A DNA stretch of 64,000 nt, taken from Kappaphycus alvarezii (lineage: Eukaryota > Rhodophyta > Florideophyceae > Gigartinales > Solieriaceae). The position numbers were made by a program, and so were the translations under genes. Every line of letters starts with the position of its first letter. Within the stretch, counting starts at the first letter, position 1. The DNA lies in NCBI GenBank assembly GCA_002205965.3, contig NADL03000451.1:2294001-2358000 (forward strand), in the 5' to 3' direction. The notes under the pieces are model-generated. The model worked only from the letters and a program-made list of their open reading frames with translations, ran no database searches and was not told the DNA's origin. Below, piece after piece: positions 1-11,106 of this stretch.

Positions 1-256
1 TGGGTACCAACCCTGTATAGATGAGCAAAATAAAGAACAAACTTTTCCCTTACATCACGTAGTAACTGAACGGCATCACCACGATGCTCTGGGATGAAGC
101 ATTTTAGATTATCTAAAACGGTAAAAGGCGCAAGGCATCGGCAACAGTACACATGACGTACCTGCGTGGCCTGCCCAGAACTCTCGGACAGGGCGAAGCT
201 TGTATTATGCAACCCATGTAAATCCTTATTGATTTGCTTCTCTAAAAACACAGCCT

Positions 257-1163
257 TCAAGATGTACGAAGTACACTCAATATTGTCCTATGTTTAGTTT
301 GCAGTTCCACAGGAACGAACTGCTTCACAAATCTGTTGAGCTCTATGACACAATCATTGACCAAGCTTCCAACCACGTAGTCAACCGCAGCTTTCCGTTT
401 CGAGTCTCGCGCAGTCAATGCACTGCACGTAGTCATAAATGTTGATCTCCCCAATGCCAAAGCATTCCCTTCAGTACATGCCTTCTTGTAGCGTCATACA
501 ATACCGTCCTTCGCTTCTTTCGCGTAACTGCCGGTAAAATGTACTCCCTTCCATTTAGTTTGATTCGCTTTGTCCCCCACGAAAGGAGCTGTATGTTTGC
601 CCTTGAAAATATGAAGCGTACTAAGAACTCAACTTTCTAGGATATTTGTCTAGTTTTCCTGGGTGCAAAAGTCAATCCCAGTCAGTTCTAGCTTTGGCGT
701 AAAGAATTCTCGATACGTGATCAAATGGAACGTTCCTTTCCTCCGTGACAGTTTCCAAGTCATCCTCCAGAGCAGTTCCGTCGTGGTCAAGAAAGAGATT
801 TAGAGACTTACGCTTCATTGGAACGCGTAAGAATGCAAGTTAAGCCCTCCTCTCTGGAGAATTTTTTGGAGTGGATGACAGAACTGCGCTCAGGTCGCGG
901 TTAATAATTTGTAGGTCTATGCACAACATGCTATGACTTCCCGACATCACGTAAGCTTCCGGGTCTGCAGGGCAAAGAAGAGAACATACCTGACACACCA
1001 TCTTCTTCAAAACGGCGTCACACCTTCCAAGGTCAGCACTGGAGGCGTCCGTTAGCTTTACCGACTTTCTTGAAGCTGTTAGATTATGCATCAGGTTCTC
1101 AATTCCTAACACCGTAAGTAAATCCCGTGAACTTTCAAAGCCTTTCTTTCCTTCTAATGTCAA
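257..1163 (-). pseudogene. unrecognised broken coding region
   Basis: The minus strand carries three blocks that look like one decayed protein. A 107-codon block (840-1163) continues in the same frame past one stop for about 50 codons, to about 675. After a frame change a further block runs from about 640 to 257 with one internal stop. The protein is mixed charged and has a Cys-rich patch (VCQVCSLLCP-like) in the first block. Lys/Arg/Ala-rich stretches such as TARDSKRKAAVDY occur in the last block. I do not recognise a family. The decay pattern matches the transposon remnants around it, so a mobile-element ORF is the likeliest origin, but a broken host gene is possible. Confidence 0.4.
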
Positions 1164-3570
1164 AGTATCGCCACCCTGAGATTCCTCTCTTGAAATCCAT
1201 AGTCAAAAGTTGCTATCTTTCGATTTTAGTTACACCGGTTATCCATCTGATTGATGCGTTATAGTATGGAAGGGTTCGTAAGTTGGTGTCGTCTCGAGCA
1301 AAAAAGGCCAGGATGTGTAGATGAGGAGCCGAGCTCGAACCCGATTTTTGTTGATGAAGGAGAGAGTAGGAGCTCAGGTGATGAGGCGGGGTCAAAGTTG
1401 GTGCTTCCAGTCGCAGGGTATCCGAGGAGCAGAGAGATGAGGAGGCGAGGTTAAACTTCGAGATGAACAACTTGTGCATCCCCAGGGCACTTTTGATCCG
1501 TTATGTTGCATACTGACGGATATTTTGACTAAAGATGTTGTATTTCTTACAAGATATTCTTTTTCCGATGTTTTCATCGATGTACAACTTTCTCCATCCT
1601 GCAAAGTTTCATTGGCTGTTTATCAACTTACGCGTCAATTCCTTGTGATTATATTTGCTTGACTATTGGCGCCTGCTGCATCTCCTCTTTCCAATGATAT
1701 AAGATTGGCTCTTGAGACAAAAATACACTCCATTTTGGGTTTTTTCGTTCCTCACAAAAAATGCATGTTAACTGGCAAACCGGGTCTTGACTAGTGATGA
1801 ACCATCGTCGCCATTACAGACGGTACTCTCAGAAAATTTTCTGCCAAAAACGTTTATAGTATACAGATTATCATTTCAATATAAAAATTAGCTTTTCGTT
1901 GCAAATGTAAACTTATTAGTTACTTTCCATTTACATGTTCCTTTCATGTTTACCTTATCTTTCTCAGTTATCTTTGACTTCAAAAACTGGAACTAGTATT
2001 ATATAGCACCCTTATTCTCGGTATTTCTTTGATAAATGATTTTCTAAGGTATTGCAGAGCTTAGATGATTCTACAAATAATTCCTGACAAACCAAGGAAA
2101 GTGTTTGGAACTTATCTTAGATATTTGAAGCTCTGAAGAGCTCCAAGTGGAGTTTTTACAAACTCTTTTTGGTTTGAATTATTGTTTTGGGCACGGTAGC
2201 GTATCGGTTTATAGGAAAAATCAAGACGGTATTGATCGCCTAATTATTGCTGAAATCAGAAAAAGATAACCAAATATTCTCTTGACACAATATAGAGTGA
2301 TTTAGTCAGAAATATACTGTAACTTTACCGCAACGGCGCTACTATTCCCAGTTCGACTCTCTAATATATTATAACTGATAATGAATCGGAAATCCGGATA
2401 GTATAATCGGATATCCGAGGAGGTAGCTAATCTAGTGAAGAACCGCGGTTTTATGAATTACTTTGGTGGAGAAAAAAAAAGGAAGTTTAGAGCCAAACAT
2501 TGGCCAACATTAGCCTCAAACATTTGGATGGTGGATTTAGATGGCTATCTAAGTACCATATATAGTTCAAGAACTACTTTTCTTATAAACTGCCTAGGTG
2601 AAGGAAGGACAGAAAGTTTAGAGTACATGGTGACCTACGAAGAGCTGTGTATGTAGTTGGCAGTTCTGAGAGTTTCCCTCTCAAATTTCCAATTCACCTA
2701 ACCATAATATAATGATTAAAGATACTGACTCCAATTTCGTTGTTATTTGGCCGGACAGTTCGTGGAGGTGTGTTTCGAGTGGTTTAAGTGATAATGTTTG
2801 CTCAGTAAACAATCGTTGGCTAAAGGAAAGCTTCTCGAAGGTGTGCAGCAATAAAACCAGTGACAAGGGTGAATTTATTGCTCATCAGCTTCATCACTAA
2901 TTGTTGTCTCTTTTATGGAGGAGGCCCGAGGTGAGTCCAAGCTTAGTTAACATTACTTGAATTTTGTGGTATCTACTTCTGAAATTTGGGGTAATTAGGT
3001 AACCCAATACAGAATTGCTCACTCTCGATGGCATACTGGAAACAATTAAATTATTGGAGATTGTTGTTTTCAAGAAAATATGTAAAAGATTTCAACTGGG
3101 CTTCCGGCTTGTGCAAATTTTTCTGAAGCTAAATGTTGTATCAGATTGAAGCAGAGGACCACTGCGTCGCTTTTAATGCTTACTGGGCACTAATATTTTA
3201 CGAAAGATTTTAAAATATATTTATATAATATATAGTTTACGCAAAAACAGAACTCTGCAATAATTCAGAAATATGTTGTATGATAAATTACTGAACAATG
3301 TTTCTGAAATTTATTCCTGCAATTTAAATTAAATTTTTTAGCATTGACAAATGTACAGATAAATACGAATATTAGTGCAGTGGAGGGTACAGGAATTACC
3401 GTTAGTGCAGATTCTCAACCGACTGCATGGGTCAAGCAGGACAGACAGATTATTTAAGGAGGCGCTGTGAGGAAAGAGCGGTGATATGGAAAGCTGTGAT
3501 TATAGCAATTTCAAAGCTCCCGGCGGGTATCTTGAACTAATCTTATAAAGCATCGGAAACAACTGGTATT
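1164..3570. other. no gene recognised; AT-rich spacer
   Basis: Only short open frames occur here, none with a recognisable motif. The stretch from about 1680 to 3400 is AT-rich, with a TA-rich run near 3210-3235. It may include the outer part of the neighbouring Harbinger element, but I could not see terminal inverted repeats. Confidence 0.5.
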
Positions 3571-4670
3571 GTGGCATCTAATACAATGAGGACAAGGATG
3601 GATCTGTGTCAGGTAATCGATAGAAGCAATAGAGATATTGCGTCACAATTGGAGTTCAACTTTAATGGATTCAGTGAGGATGAGTGTTTGACACTATTCA
3701 GATTCCGTAAATGCGATATGGGAAAAGTGGTTAAAATTCTAGACTGGCCTGAAGATGTAGTAGCAACCAGTGGAGTGTTTGACACGAATCGGATTCCGTA
3801 AATGAGATATATGAAAAGTGGCTAAGATTCTAGACTGTCCTGAAGATGTAGTAGCGACCAGTTCAAACAGTTACGCTTTCAATCCACTACTGGTCACATG
3901 CATCGTTCGAAGTCAAGTTGCTACTCCTGCTCGACAGATTGATATGGAAATGATGTTTGGAATGCATCAAGCGCATATTTATGAGATTTTCTGGGAATTT
4001 ATTCAGTGCCTGATTGATAAAAGAGGCAATCTTTTGAATAAAAGCTTACCCAAGACATTTATGGAAAAAAGGGGACCATTTTACGCAGAAGTTGTGCATC
4101 AAAAAAACCTAAGGCCTTCCGAACTGAGTCTGTTTCATAGATTTAGAGATGCTACAGAGAGTAGGATATAATGGCCACAAGAGGAAGCATAGCCTCAAGT
4201 TCCAAGTAGTGTGTGGTCCTGATGGGATGATTTTGCATTTATTTGGGCAGGGTGAGGAACGAAGACATGACTAACCGCTATATGTAAGGATTTTACTGGA
4301 GAAAATCTTTCCAGAGACGTTACAGATTGGAGAGAAGAGGTTTTGTTTGTATGGGGATTATGGATATAGTCTTTGATGTTTTCTTTAAACTACGTATCAA
4401 GACAGCATCCGAGCACCTCATCATAAAGCTTTCAAGAAAGCGATATCAGGAAGCCGCGTTACAGTTGAATGGGTATTCTAGGAAATTAAATTGCACTTCA
4501 GTATGATGAAATTTAAAAGCAAGAAGAGAACTTTTGAATCCCATATTGAAATGCCGTACAATGCTACTATTATTGTATCTAATGTGCGCAACTGTATCTA
4601 CCGTAATCAGATATTTGTATTCTTCCAATGTACTGCTCCTCCTTTGGAAGAATACATAAGCGTGAAACAA
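3571..4670 (+). pseudogene. PIF/Harbinger-type transposase (DDE_Tnp_4), broken
   Basis: The N-terminal helical region (3571-4171) includes the typical DMEMMFGMHQAHIYEIFWEF segment. The catalytic core follows in another frame: FID near 4134-4142 (first Asp), the hallmark YNGHKRKHSLKFQ block from 4167, then GEERRHD ending at 4271 (second Asp). The third acidic residue is Glu 4467-4469 in SRVTVEWVF. The C-terminus ends with APPLEEYI, a signature of this family. Damage includes a 91-bp tandem duplication that shifts the frame, a frame change just before YNGHKR, and stops after RRHD and near 4476. The enzyme would cut and paste the element with its Myb-like partner. No function is expected from this copy. 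Confidence 0.8.
3682..3863 (+). repeat. 91-bp tandem duplication inside the transposase
   Basis: The segment starting GAGTGTTTGACAC at 3682 is repeated from 3773, giving two adjacent diverged copies. The unit is 91 bp, which is not a multiple of three, so it throws the transposase out of frame. Both copies encode the same stretch (KVVKILDWPEDVVATS and AKILDCPEDVVATS). Confidence 0.85.
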
Positions 4671-4941
4671 AGAAAAGTTGAGAGTGCGAAGCTTTCGGCA
4701 ACAATTTTTAGTACATGCATATGTTAAAGCGGTGGCTTGCGCAATCGGGAGCAAATTCCGTGGCAAGTGGAGGTCGCGAGCATGCGAGCGACGGCAGCTC
4801 AGCGACGGACCGCCGTTTTCACACGTACGAGCCGACAAGATGGCAGGGACTCCACCAACTACTGCAATTTTTTCGGTTTCATTTAAATAAGAATGATTAC
4901 AAAAAGAAGTATGAAAGTTCGCAAGAACACATAAAAGAGCT

Positions 4942-5760
4942 TCAGGAACATATCTGGAAGTGTGACTTGTTCAAGACAAAGAAAAGAAACAATTTACGCT
5001 GAAAAGCTTCCAAGGGGAGTTTCAAATTATAGAACCCGAGCTTCTGCTCCGCTTCTCGCTCGGTACGATGCTCGCGTCGTTTATTTTCTGGCTCTTCGCG
5101 ATCTGCTGCCAACCTTTGCTTCTCAAATTCCATGAGATCGCGATCAGGGGCAACCCATGCTAAGTCGGCATCTGTAACGGCAGTTCCAAACCGCTCTATA
5201 TCGCTTGACAAATCGCTACTACTTCCACCAACCTTGGAAACCCGTTCCCTTTTGAAGCTTCGTTACCAGCACCGCCATACCCATCCGCTTTCGCGTTGGC
5301 ATCGTTCGGGATGGTTTTGCACTTTTTCGCTCTACGAATCAACTTCTGCCGTACTCTGTCATTCTTGTCGCCCAGCGCTTTTTCTGCTAATCGCTTCGCT
5401 ATCTTCTTCGCATCCAAGTCGTCCTGCGTCCCTTTCATCCCCATTGGAAGCTCATCAAGCTCTCCAATTTCTCCCCGTACTCCAGAAATCTGCCGCACCT
5501 TTCTATCCTTGCGACGAAATATTTATAGAAAACGGTTGTAACGGTCTTGCACGCTTTTGAATTTCACGCGCTGACACATAGAGGGATCGCCGTTCGCTCC
5601 CGTCACCGCGATCGTGAATCGCGATCACGTTTCCCCAAGGAACGCAATGTGCACTTTGGACGCCGCAACCTCGCGCACGATGTTGAGGGCTTCAGCAATT
5701 GTGACACACGAGTGTCGACCTTTTTTCTCCACAACATTCTCGCTCTCGCTCTCACGGTTT
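4942..5760 (-). pseudogene. Myb/SANT-like partner protein of Harbinger, broken
   Basis: On minus, one frame runs from about 5760 to 5196 with two stops. It contains an SVQDRYNRFL...FRRKDRKVRQISG block and then GEIGELDELPMGMKG, the layout of the SANT/Myb-like DNA-binding domain found with Harbinger transposases. After a frameshift near 5200 it continues as a charged, probably coiled-coil tail (EKQRLAADREEPENKRREH). It is expected to bind the element ends and help import the transposase. The position, tail to tail with the transposase, supports the call. The C-terminus runs into LFLFF-type sequence that may not be original. Confidence 0.65.
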
Positions 5761-6234
5761 TGAGTGATTCACGCAGCTAGAGGTCGGGGAAGGGAAGCAA
5801 GAGGAAACGAGGGGTGTACAGGAGATGAAACAGGCTGGGTGGGGGCAAAGGCAGCCAGAGGTGAAAGGAATTGGGCGTATGTCTCGGTGATGTTGTGGGG
5901 TTTGTCCATGGTGGTGCGGTGGGTGTGCACCGAGGGGTGCCCGCGAAAATTGGAGTCACTCGTCTTTGCTAACATTTATCTCTTATTTGTCTTAACCAAC
6001 CTGCCACATTTCAGCATTCTTTCTAACAGCTGCATTGCAGAATTCTGAATTTGAATTACAGAATAAATTGATTTCTGAAATTTGAAGTTTCATTTTTGAA
6101 TTCTTCATGCGTAAAAACTCTCTACTACGTCTCTGAAGTGTGCACCGTCGGACACGTTGCACACGTGTCCTTCCACTCCAAGAAGCCTCAGTCTAAATAC
6201 TTTTTTGCAACTTCCAGGGACACGGCAATGCATA

Positions 6235-6306
6235 TTCCCATTGGTCTAGTGGTTAGGATGTCCCGCTTTCACCGGGAAGATCGCGGGTTCAAACCCCGCA
6301 TGGGAA
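6235..6306 (+). tRNA. tRNA-Glu (anticodon UUC)
   Basis: A complete cloverleaf is visible. The 7-bp acceptor stem pairs TTCCCAT (6235-6241) with ATGGGAA (6300-6306). The D arm is GTCT/GGAT. The anticodon stem TCCCG/CGGGA (6261-6265/6273-6277) encloses loop CTTTCAC with anticodon TTC at 6268-6270. The variable loop has 5 nt, and the T arm is GCGGG-TTCAAAC-CCCGC (6283-6299). There is no intron and no encoded CCA. It charges glutamate and reads GAA codons. It sits between the Harbinger element and a LINE fragment; a tRNA-derived SINE is an alternative, but the intact fold argues for a real gene. Confidence 0.93.
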
Positions 6307-6330
6307 GAAGTTCATAGGCCATCGTCATTG

Positions 6331-6342
6331 TTTTGTTCTTTT
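6331..6342 (+). terminator. probable Pol III terminator of tRNA-Glu
   Basis: A TTTT run followed by a second T-rich run begins 25 nt after the tRNA 3' end. RNA polymerase III normally stops at runs of four or more T on the non-template strand. Confidence 0.4.
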
Positions 6343-6426
6343 GCTTCCCGCGGAACGTGTTTGGAATTCGCCAAGATGTCAAATGCTGCACGCACTCAAC
6401 GCCGTAGAGAAAAAGTCACCCCTTAC

Positions 6427-8035
6427 TGCATACAGAAATAATTGCAAACAAGAGACGGGCGGACGGGTTTGATCGTCTGGGGGCTCCGCTCTGCCGATTC
6501 TTTCCTCCGCGCAAACATTCAAAGCTGCCACCGCATCCTCCAGCTGCTCCACAAGGTCGCCCATCCCCGCACACGCTATCACATGCATCGCGTCGGCGCG
6601 TCGGCGTGGCTAGTGGATCATTGTCTCAAACTAGCAGACCGGACACACGCCGGTACCGCTGCCGAAGCTTTTGACTGCCTGCAGCGGACGTACTTCACGG
6701 AGCTTCATTGTATCACGCTGTCGGACGAAGCATGGTAGCAGGCCACACTGCCCTTCCGACGTGGTGGTGTCGGCTTCTCACTCATCGAACCGTTCCTCCA
6801 CTGTGCGGCTGCCGCAAGTCTCATCGATGCAGCAACTGCCCGTGTCAGGTCCAGCGCACACATCGCACCACTCTCCGCTGCCCTCATCAGCTCCCAGTGC
6901 CGCCAAGACAAATCTTTCTTCCTCCGCCAAGCTGAAGTTCCCATCGGCGAGTTTGTCCTCCGCATCCCCGGCCATCCCTACTCCGTCGACCTGGGCTCCT
7001 GTGACCCGCTTCCCCTCTCTGCAGCGCACACCCACGTGCAAACCTACCTAAGAGGTGTGCAGCAGGGGGCGCTGGCCAAGGCAAACTGGGACGACGAAGT
7101 CTGGGTTCGTTCCCCGAATCCTGATGATCACCCCGCCGCCGCGGTGAGGCACCTGATACGCAGCCTGTCATTCCGCAAAGGCCCCGGTGCCGCATTCCTC
7201 CTCACGCATCCCACCAGCGAGACGGAAGTGCCGGCATTGCACTGGAAGACCGTGATACGTCGCTACCTTGGACTGTCTGCGTACGATGATTCGCTCCCTC
7301 CGAACTGTGGGCATTGCAAAAGACCCATGGACAGGTTCGGAGACCACGCAGTGGACCTGTGCTCTTCAGGGTTCGGTCGCAAACACCGGCATGATTCGCT
7401 CTGCAACGTCATTACCGGCCCTATCGCCTGTGCAGCCGGCCTGGACTGCCAGTTTGTGACCCCGCTCCTGGTGCCAGACACCGAGCTACGACCCGCTGAC
7501 ATCCTCGTCCAGCCACCAGCAGCTCCCGACGGCATTGCGAAACGCCCCATTGCCGGCGACGTCACCGTCATCTCACCGTTCAAGGTCGACGTACGATCAA
7601 AGGGTACCCGTGAAGTGGGAAGTGCTGCTTCAGTTGCGCACCGCAACAAGGTCACTGACCTGGAACACAAACTGTCGCGTCGACTCCCGCCCCCCTCCGA
7701 CAACCCCACACAGGCCCCCAACTTCTATTTCCAACCGCTGGCTTTCGATTCCCTGGGTTCGCTTTCTACCGGTACTATCCTCTTCATAGAGGATCTCCTC
7801 CCGCACATCGCGGCGAAGCTGGGCTTTTGTGCTCCTAGGGTTCTATTCTTTGGCATCCCAATCTGACGCATCATCCAAGATCATTGATGATCACGCCGCA
7901 AATGTCGCAACGCGTAGCGGCAGCTCCCCTAGGATAGTGAAATGTCGCCCGCACTAGAAGTTAAGCCACACGATCTGGTCCAAATTTGTGCTTCGATACT
8001 TTGCCGCGCCCCGCTACACACAGAGATTCCAGAAT
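6427..8035 (+). mobile_element. LINE1 copy a: 3' part with zinc finger and restriction-like endonuclease
   Basis: This is a 5'-truncated non-LTR retrotransposon with no RT catalytic core left. From 6427 it encodes the RT thumb and linker (RYHMHRVGASAWLVDHCLKL), broken by a TAG near 6736. An open 276-codon frame at 7036-7866 then carries a CX2CX9HX4C zinc motif, FGRKHRHDSLC, RPADILV and PIAGDVTVISPF. The last two resemble the RPD...D catalytic pattern of the restriction-like endonucleases of R2/CRE-type LINEs. In another frame from 7867 to about 8035 a C-terminal tail matches LINE1 copy c better than copy d. It ends head-on against a minus-strand LINE. Confidence 0.75.
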
Positions 8036-8051
8036 TTAGAGGGGGTGGGCT

Positions 8052-9230
8052 TCACTCGACGATCAGCGGCAAAGTTGGCAAGGTCATGAAGAGGATGACG
8101 TCCGGTTGATTCGATTTGTCCGTAGATAGCAATGGCGATAGTCGGAAGGTCAACATCTTTGGCACGACACGGTATCGCATAGTGGTCCGCCATTCGGGCC
8201 GGGCCAGTGGTGAGAGACCTCCATCCGCCTGGTTGCGATATGGCGCGGAGTGAGGGTTTATAATGGTCACATTTTGACCCTGTGCGGAGGGCGCGAATAT
8301 ACGGTCGTCGATGAACAGCTTCAGTGCGCGCTGCTCGGCTGGGCTTTTATGGAGGTCAGCGGCGAAGACCAGCTCCCGATATACAGTGCGGGAAACGGCC
8401 GGGCTTGTAAGTTCGCGTAATAGAATATCCCGAACACGATGTTGGCGGCGTACTCCACCTACACCACCATTGCAGGTTGATGCGTGATGGCCCATAGTGT
8501 CGAGGAGAGAGGGAACAGTAAAGTTACCTTTGAGGCTGGTAGGGCAGAGCTGGAGGCTGCAGAATATTGGGTTGCCTAAGCGAAGGTCGGCCATCGTGTG
8601 CCATACCTCCCCGGTGGTTTATAGGTCGGTGGAAGGCAATGGGAGTGTTGAGAAGGGGGCGGAAGTCGTGGAGAAGGCAGTAGAGGCCAGACGAGTAAAA
8701 GGGTGCGAAGAAGAGGCAGTAGTGATCGATCAGTGTAGCAGGGAGAGGCGGGAGAGGTGGAAGTGATGGGTGATCTCTTCCTGGAGGGAACGGGCGGCGT
8801 TGTTGTCGAGGTGGTGGGAGCGTGATAAGAGTGCCTCTAGTCGTAGTTCTGCAGGGAGGTCTAAACTCATAGCCAGGGTGTCGGAGGACGACGCAAGAAG
8901 CCTGGCGACATGCGTGGGGGTTGTCTGCAGAAGACGTCGAATGAGGGGCATGTTTGCAACGTTTAAGACTGTGTACGCGATGACGTTGATGGGAGTGCAG
9001 GAGTGAGGCTGAGGCTCCCATGGCAGAAAGCCAGAGTGGTCTGAAGCCATGCGATGTCGGACATCTAACGATGAACTTCCTCAAAAACCCTTCGCTGCCT
9101 CATGTCAAAAGCTTTGCCTCATGTGTTTTCTGTGGGATGCACTGACGGGACTGTACTTGAGGCAAGAGCTAACCGGTTGAGTCAAAGGAGTTTACGAAGA
9201 GGCATGGAATATGACGCAAAGGCGGTGCGA
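8052..9230 (-). mobile_element. minus-strand LINE C-terminal fragment (LINE2-related)
   Basis: On minus, from about 9230, traces of the RT-to-endonuclease linker occur (FEEVHR, MSDIAWLQTTL). They are followed in shifting frames by Pro/Leu-rich linker and then an open 180-codon stretch (8052-8594). That stretch contains MGHHASTCNGG, RQHRVRDILLRE and PDVILF, corresponding to the HX4C half of the zinc motif, an RH motif and an endonuclease PD-like site. No RT core is left. Several frameshifts are present. Assignment to the same lineage as the 11.1-14.6 kb element is likely but not certain. Confidence 0.6.
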
Positions 9231-9448
9231 CATGCATCGTTGTTGCGGAAAACATTTTAGTAGGTAGCTGGGCAACACCAGAATGCCGTACTGAGCAACG
9301 CAGAGAGTTTGTGCCATGCAGAAAACAGGGGACCCTGGCGATGCATATTTTCGCACACGTACATCAAGCAATCCTGAGTCTACTGTCTAACCACATCGTG
9401 ACACTACGACCTTAAAGCCATGCCTACAAGCTTGCTTTAGTGTGACGG

Positions 9449-10324
9449 CTATGGCAACTGACTGCAAACGCACGCCAAGAAATCATCTGCGGTTAGACCT
9501 CTTGCCAATGACGTTGAGGCCGGTACTGTAACATGCGCTAGGGCGGCATATCTCTTCCTTCTCTCCCTCAGCAATTCTGGGTAGCACCTGCGCATTGCGT
9601 CCATCGGCGGCTCTCCTTCCTTTGGCCTATACGCATCCCCCCAAACCACTGGTTTAGGCGTCTCGAAGTAATTAGAGGTCATCATCTCCAACATGTCATC
9701 ACTAGCCTCCAGATGCACAACAAGGTACTGCCGTCGCACTCGTTCTAAAGTGTCCTCTTTCAAGTAGATAACACTTCCCGTTGTGTCGAGGACGTTGTTC
9801 TTGCCTGGTTCAGGCTCAGTACATCCTGTGATGCGCTCCTCGTGAGTGAGATAGACACTTTGGTTGTGCTCAAACCGTGAGTCGGATGGGAACCCCATCC
9901 ATTCCGCAAGACCTTGAATGCCGGAATACCCGAGAGCGCGTAATTCAGGTTCGATAGCAAGTTCGATTTGTTCATCAATGGACACAACATGATAGCCGCG
10001 ATGTTGTTTGAGCTGACGGGACCAATGAGATTTGCCGCAGTTTGACATGCCAATGAAGCAGATGGCAAGGGAGGACAATGCTTCGCGGTTTGTGAACTCC
10101 GACCTGGTGATGGAACCCCATGATGTGAGAGCACATTGTGGATCGGTGGGATATGGCGATCGAGGAGTGGTATGTTGAATGAAGGCGGGCTTGGAGGCAC
10201 GTTGTGCGGTAGTACAGAAGGACGGGCATTGGGGCAAAGATGACGGTGAAATGCAAGATGATGACGAACTGGACCAGATGGGGGTTGCGGTTTGGAATGC
10301 AGGGGTAGCTTGCATGAAGGTCAT
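9449..10324 (-). CDS. shikimate-kinase-like P-loop protein, probable host gene
   Basis: This is an intact 291-codon frame. Residues 1-80 are rich in Ser, Thr, Pro and Ala with few acids, like an organelle transit peptide. A Walker A loop (ICFIGMSNCGKSHW, residues 88-101) follows a hydrophobic strand, and SIDEQIE (115-121) occupies the place of the substrate-binding Asp motif of shikimate kinases. NVLDTTGSVIYLKE (177-190) fits the next strand and loop. The end (MRRCYPELLRERRKRYAALA) resembles the YP...L..R...Y helix of the family. It is expected to phosphorylate a small hydroxylated substrate; whether that is shikimate is unclear because the usual GG pair is replaced by TTG. It lies between LINE copies yet is unbroken, unlike everything nearby. 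Confidence 0.75.
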   Translation of the reverse strand: MTFMQATPAFQTATPIWSSSSSSCISPSSLPQCPSFCTTAQRASKPAFIQHTTPRSPYPTDPQCALTSWGSITRSEFTNREALSSLAICFIGMSNCGKSHWSRQLKQHRGYHVVSIDEQIELAIEPELRALGYSGIQGLAEWMGFPSDSRFEHNQSVYLTHEERITGCTEPEPGKNNVLDTTGSVIYLKEDTLERVRRQYLVVHLEASDDMLEMMTSNYFETPKPVVWGDAYRPKEGEPPMDAMRRCYPELLRERRKRYAALAHVTVPASTSLARGLTADDFLACVCSQLP

Positions 10325-10847
10325 TATTAGGTATGGTCCAAAGGCAGTGAGGCACGGCTGATTTGATTGTCGCTAGGTTGGTTTGAACTTGACGTGACAG
10401 TCGGAAGATTTATTGCGGACGAGCAGACTGTTTAATAATGATAACTTGTTCAAAGAGATCGCTTTATTTTGATCCACGGAAGCCTTCTGCGTTTACACAC
10501 AACAAAGTCGATAGCGCAGTCACCGAACGGTCTGTAGATTCAAAAGAACCTTTTCAAGCAGAACATTTAAGTAGGTCGAGCCAGGGGTTATCTCTTTGTG
10601 CCTGAAGAGACCATCGCAGCATTGCTCAGCCATCGAAGTATTTCCATAAGAAAAAGAGGTAGCCCGAAAATCTGAATTTAGGGGAAATTTTGGGTAATTA
10701 ATATTTGGAAAGTACAGTACGTAATGTGATTTCCTGAAGTGAGGCCACATGTTCCATTCCGGATTAAGGCCAGTCGGTGTGAGCTTATAAAGTACGAGGT
10801 TAGGAGCGTGGCCGCGTCACCCTAGAAAACGGGCTGGAGCCCGGCCA
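10325..10847. other. no gene recognised
   Basis: This stretch lies between the kinase-like gene start and a LINE fragment. Part of it must serve as the upstream region of the minus-strand gene at 9449-10324. I see no clear TATA box and no conserved ORF. Confidence 0.4.
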
Positions 10848-11105
10848 TCAGGCAGGCAGAACTTGACGTTGATGCCGCTGTGGCGTGCCTTTGACTGAGT
10901 ACTTAAACTTTCCGAACGTCTCCATTATCCTTACTGCCAAATTCAGTGTGATGTCGCTTAGTAGCGCGTAGGCATCTGGGTGCCAAGCTTCGGTGGAGAT
11001 GGGGACGAGAATGAGTCCACATCTGGCAGAATTCGCGATGAATGACTCGTATCCCCTTACTTTCGCGTTTTTCGCAGCTTGGAATGAGGTCAGCGGGTCA
11101 AAGTT
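10848..11105 (-). mobile_element. LINE3 C-terminal endonuclease fragment
   Basis: On minus the frame reads NFDPLTSFQAAKNAKVRGYE, then LVPISTEAWHPDAYALLSD and METFGKFKY. This matches the fragment at 26528-27051 (NFNPLTSLSTARTAKQRRYE, VPIPISTLGGWQPDTQELLA) and corresponds to the end of a LINE endonuclease domain. The upstream part is missing because another LINE's 3' tail abuts it at about 11106. Confidence 0.65.
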
Positions 11106-11106
11106 A

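Larger units (their letters stand above)
3571..5760. mobile_element. PIF/Harbinger DNA transposon, convergent two-gene layout
   Basis: A DDE_Tnp_4-type transposase on plus (3571-4670) and a Myb/SANT-like protein on minus (4942-5760) face each other with about 270 bp between their ends. PIF/Harbinger elements are known to carry exactly these two proteins, both needed for transposition. Both genes are broken. Outer boundaries are unknown because terminal inverted repeats and a 3-bp target duplication were not found by eye, so the coordinates cover the coding parts only. Confidence 0.7.

Noticed and set aside
5132-5560. 142-codon plus frame opposite the Myb-like region
   Set aside because: It mirrors the minus-strand coding sequence, whose SANT-like and charged motifs are recognisable; the plus translation has none.
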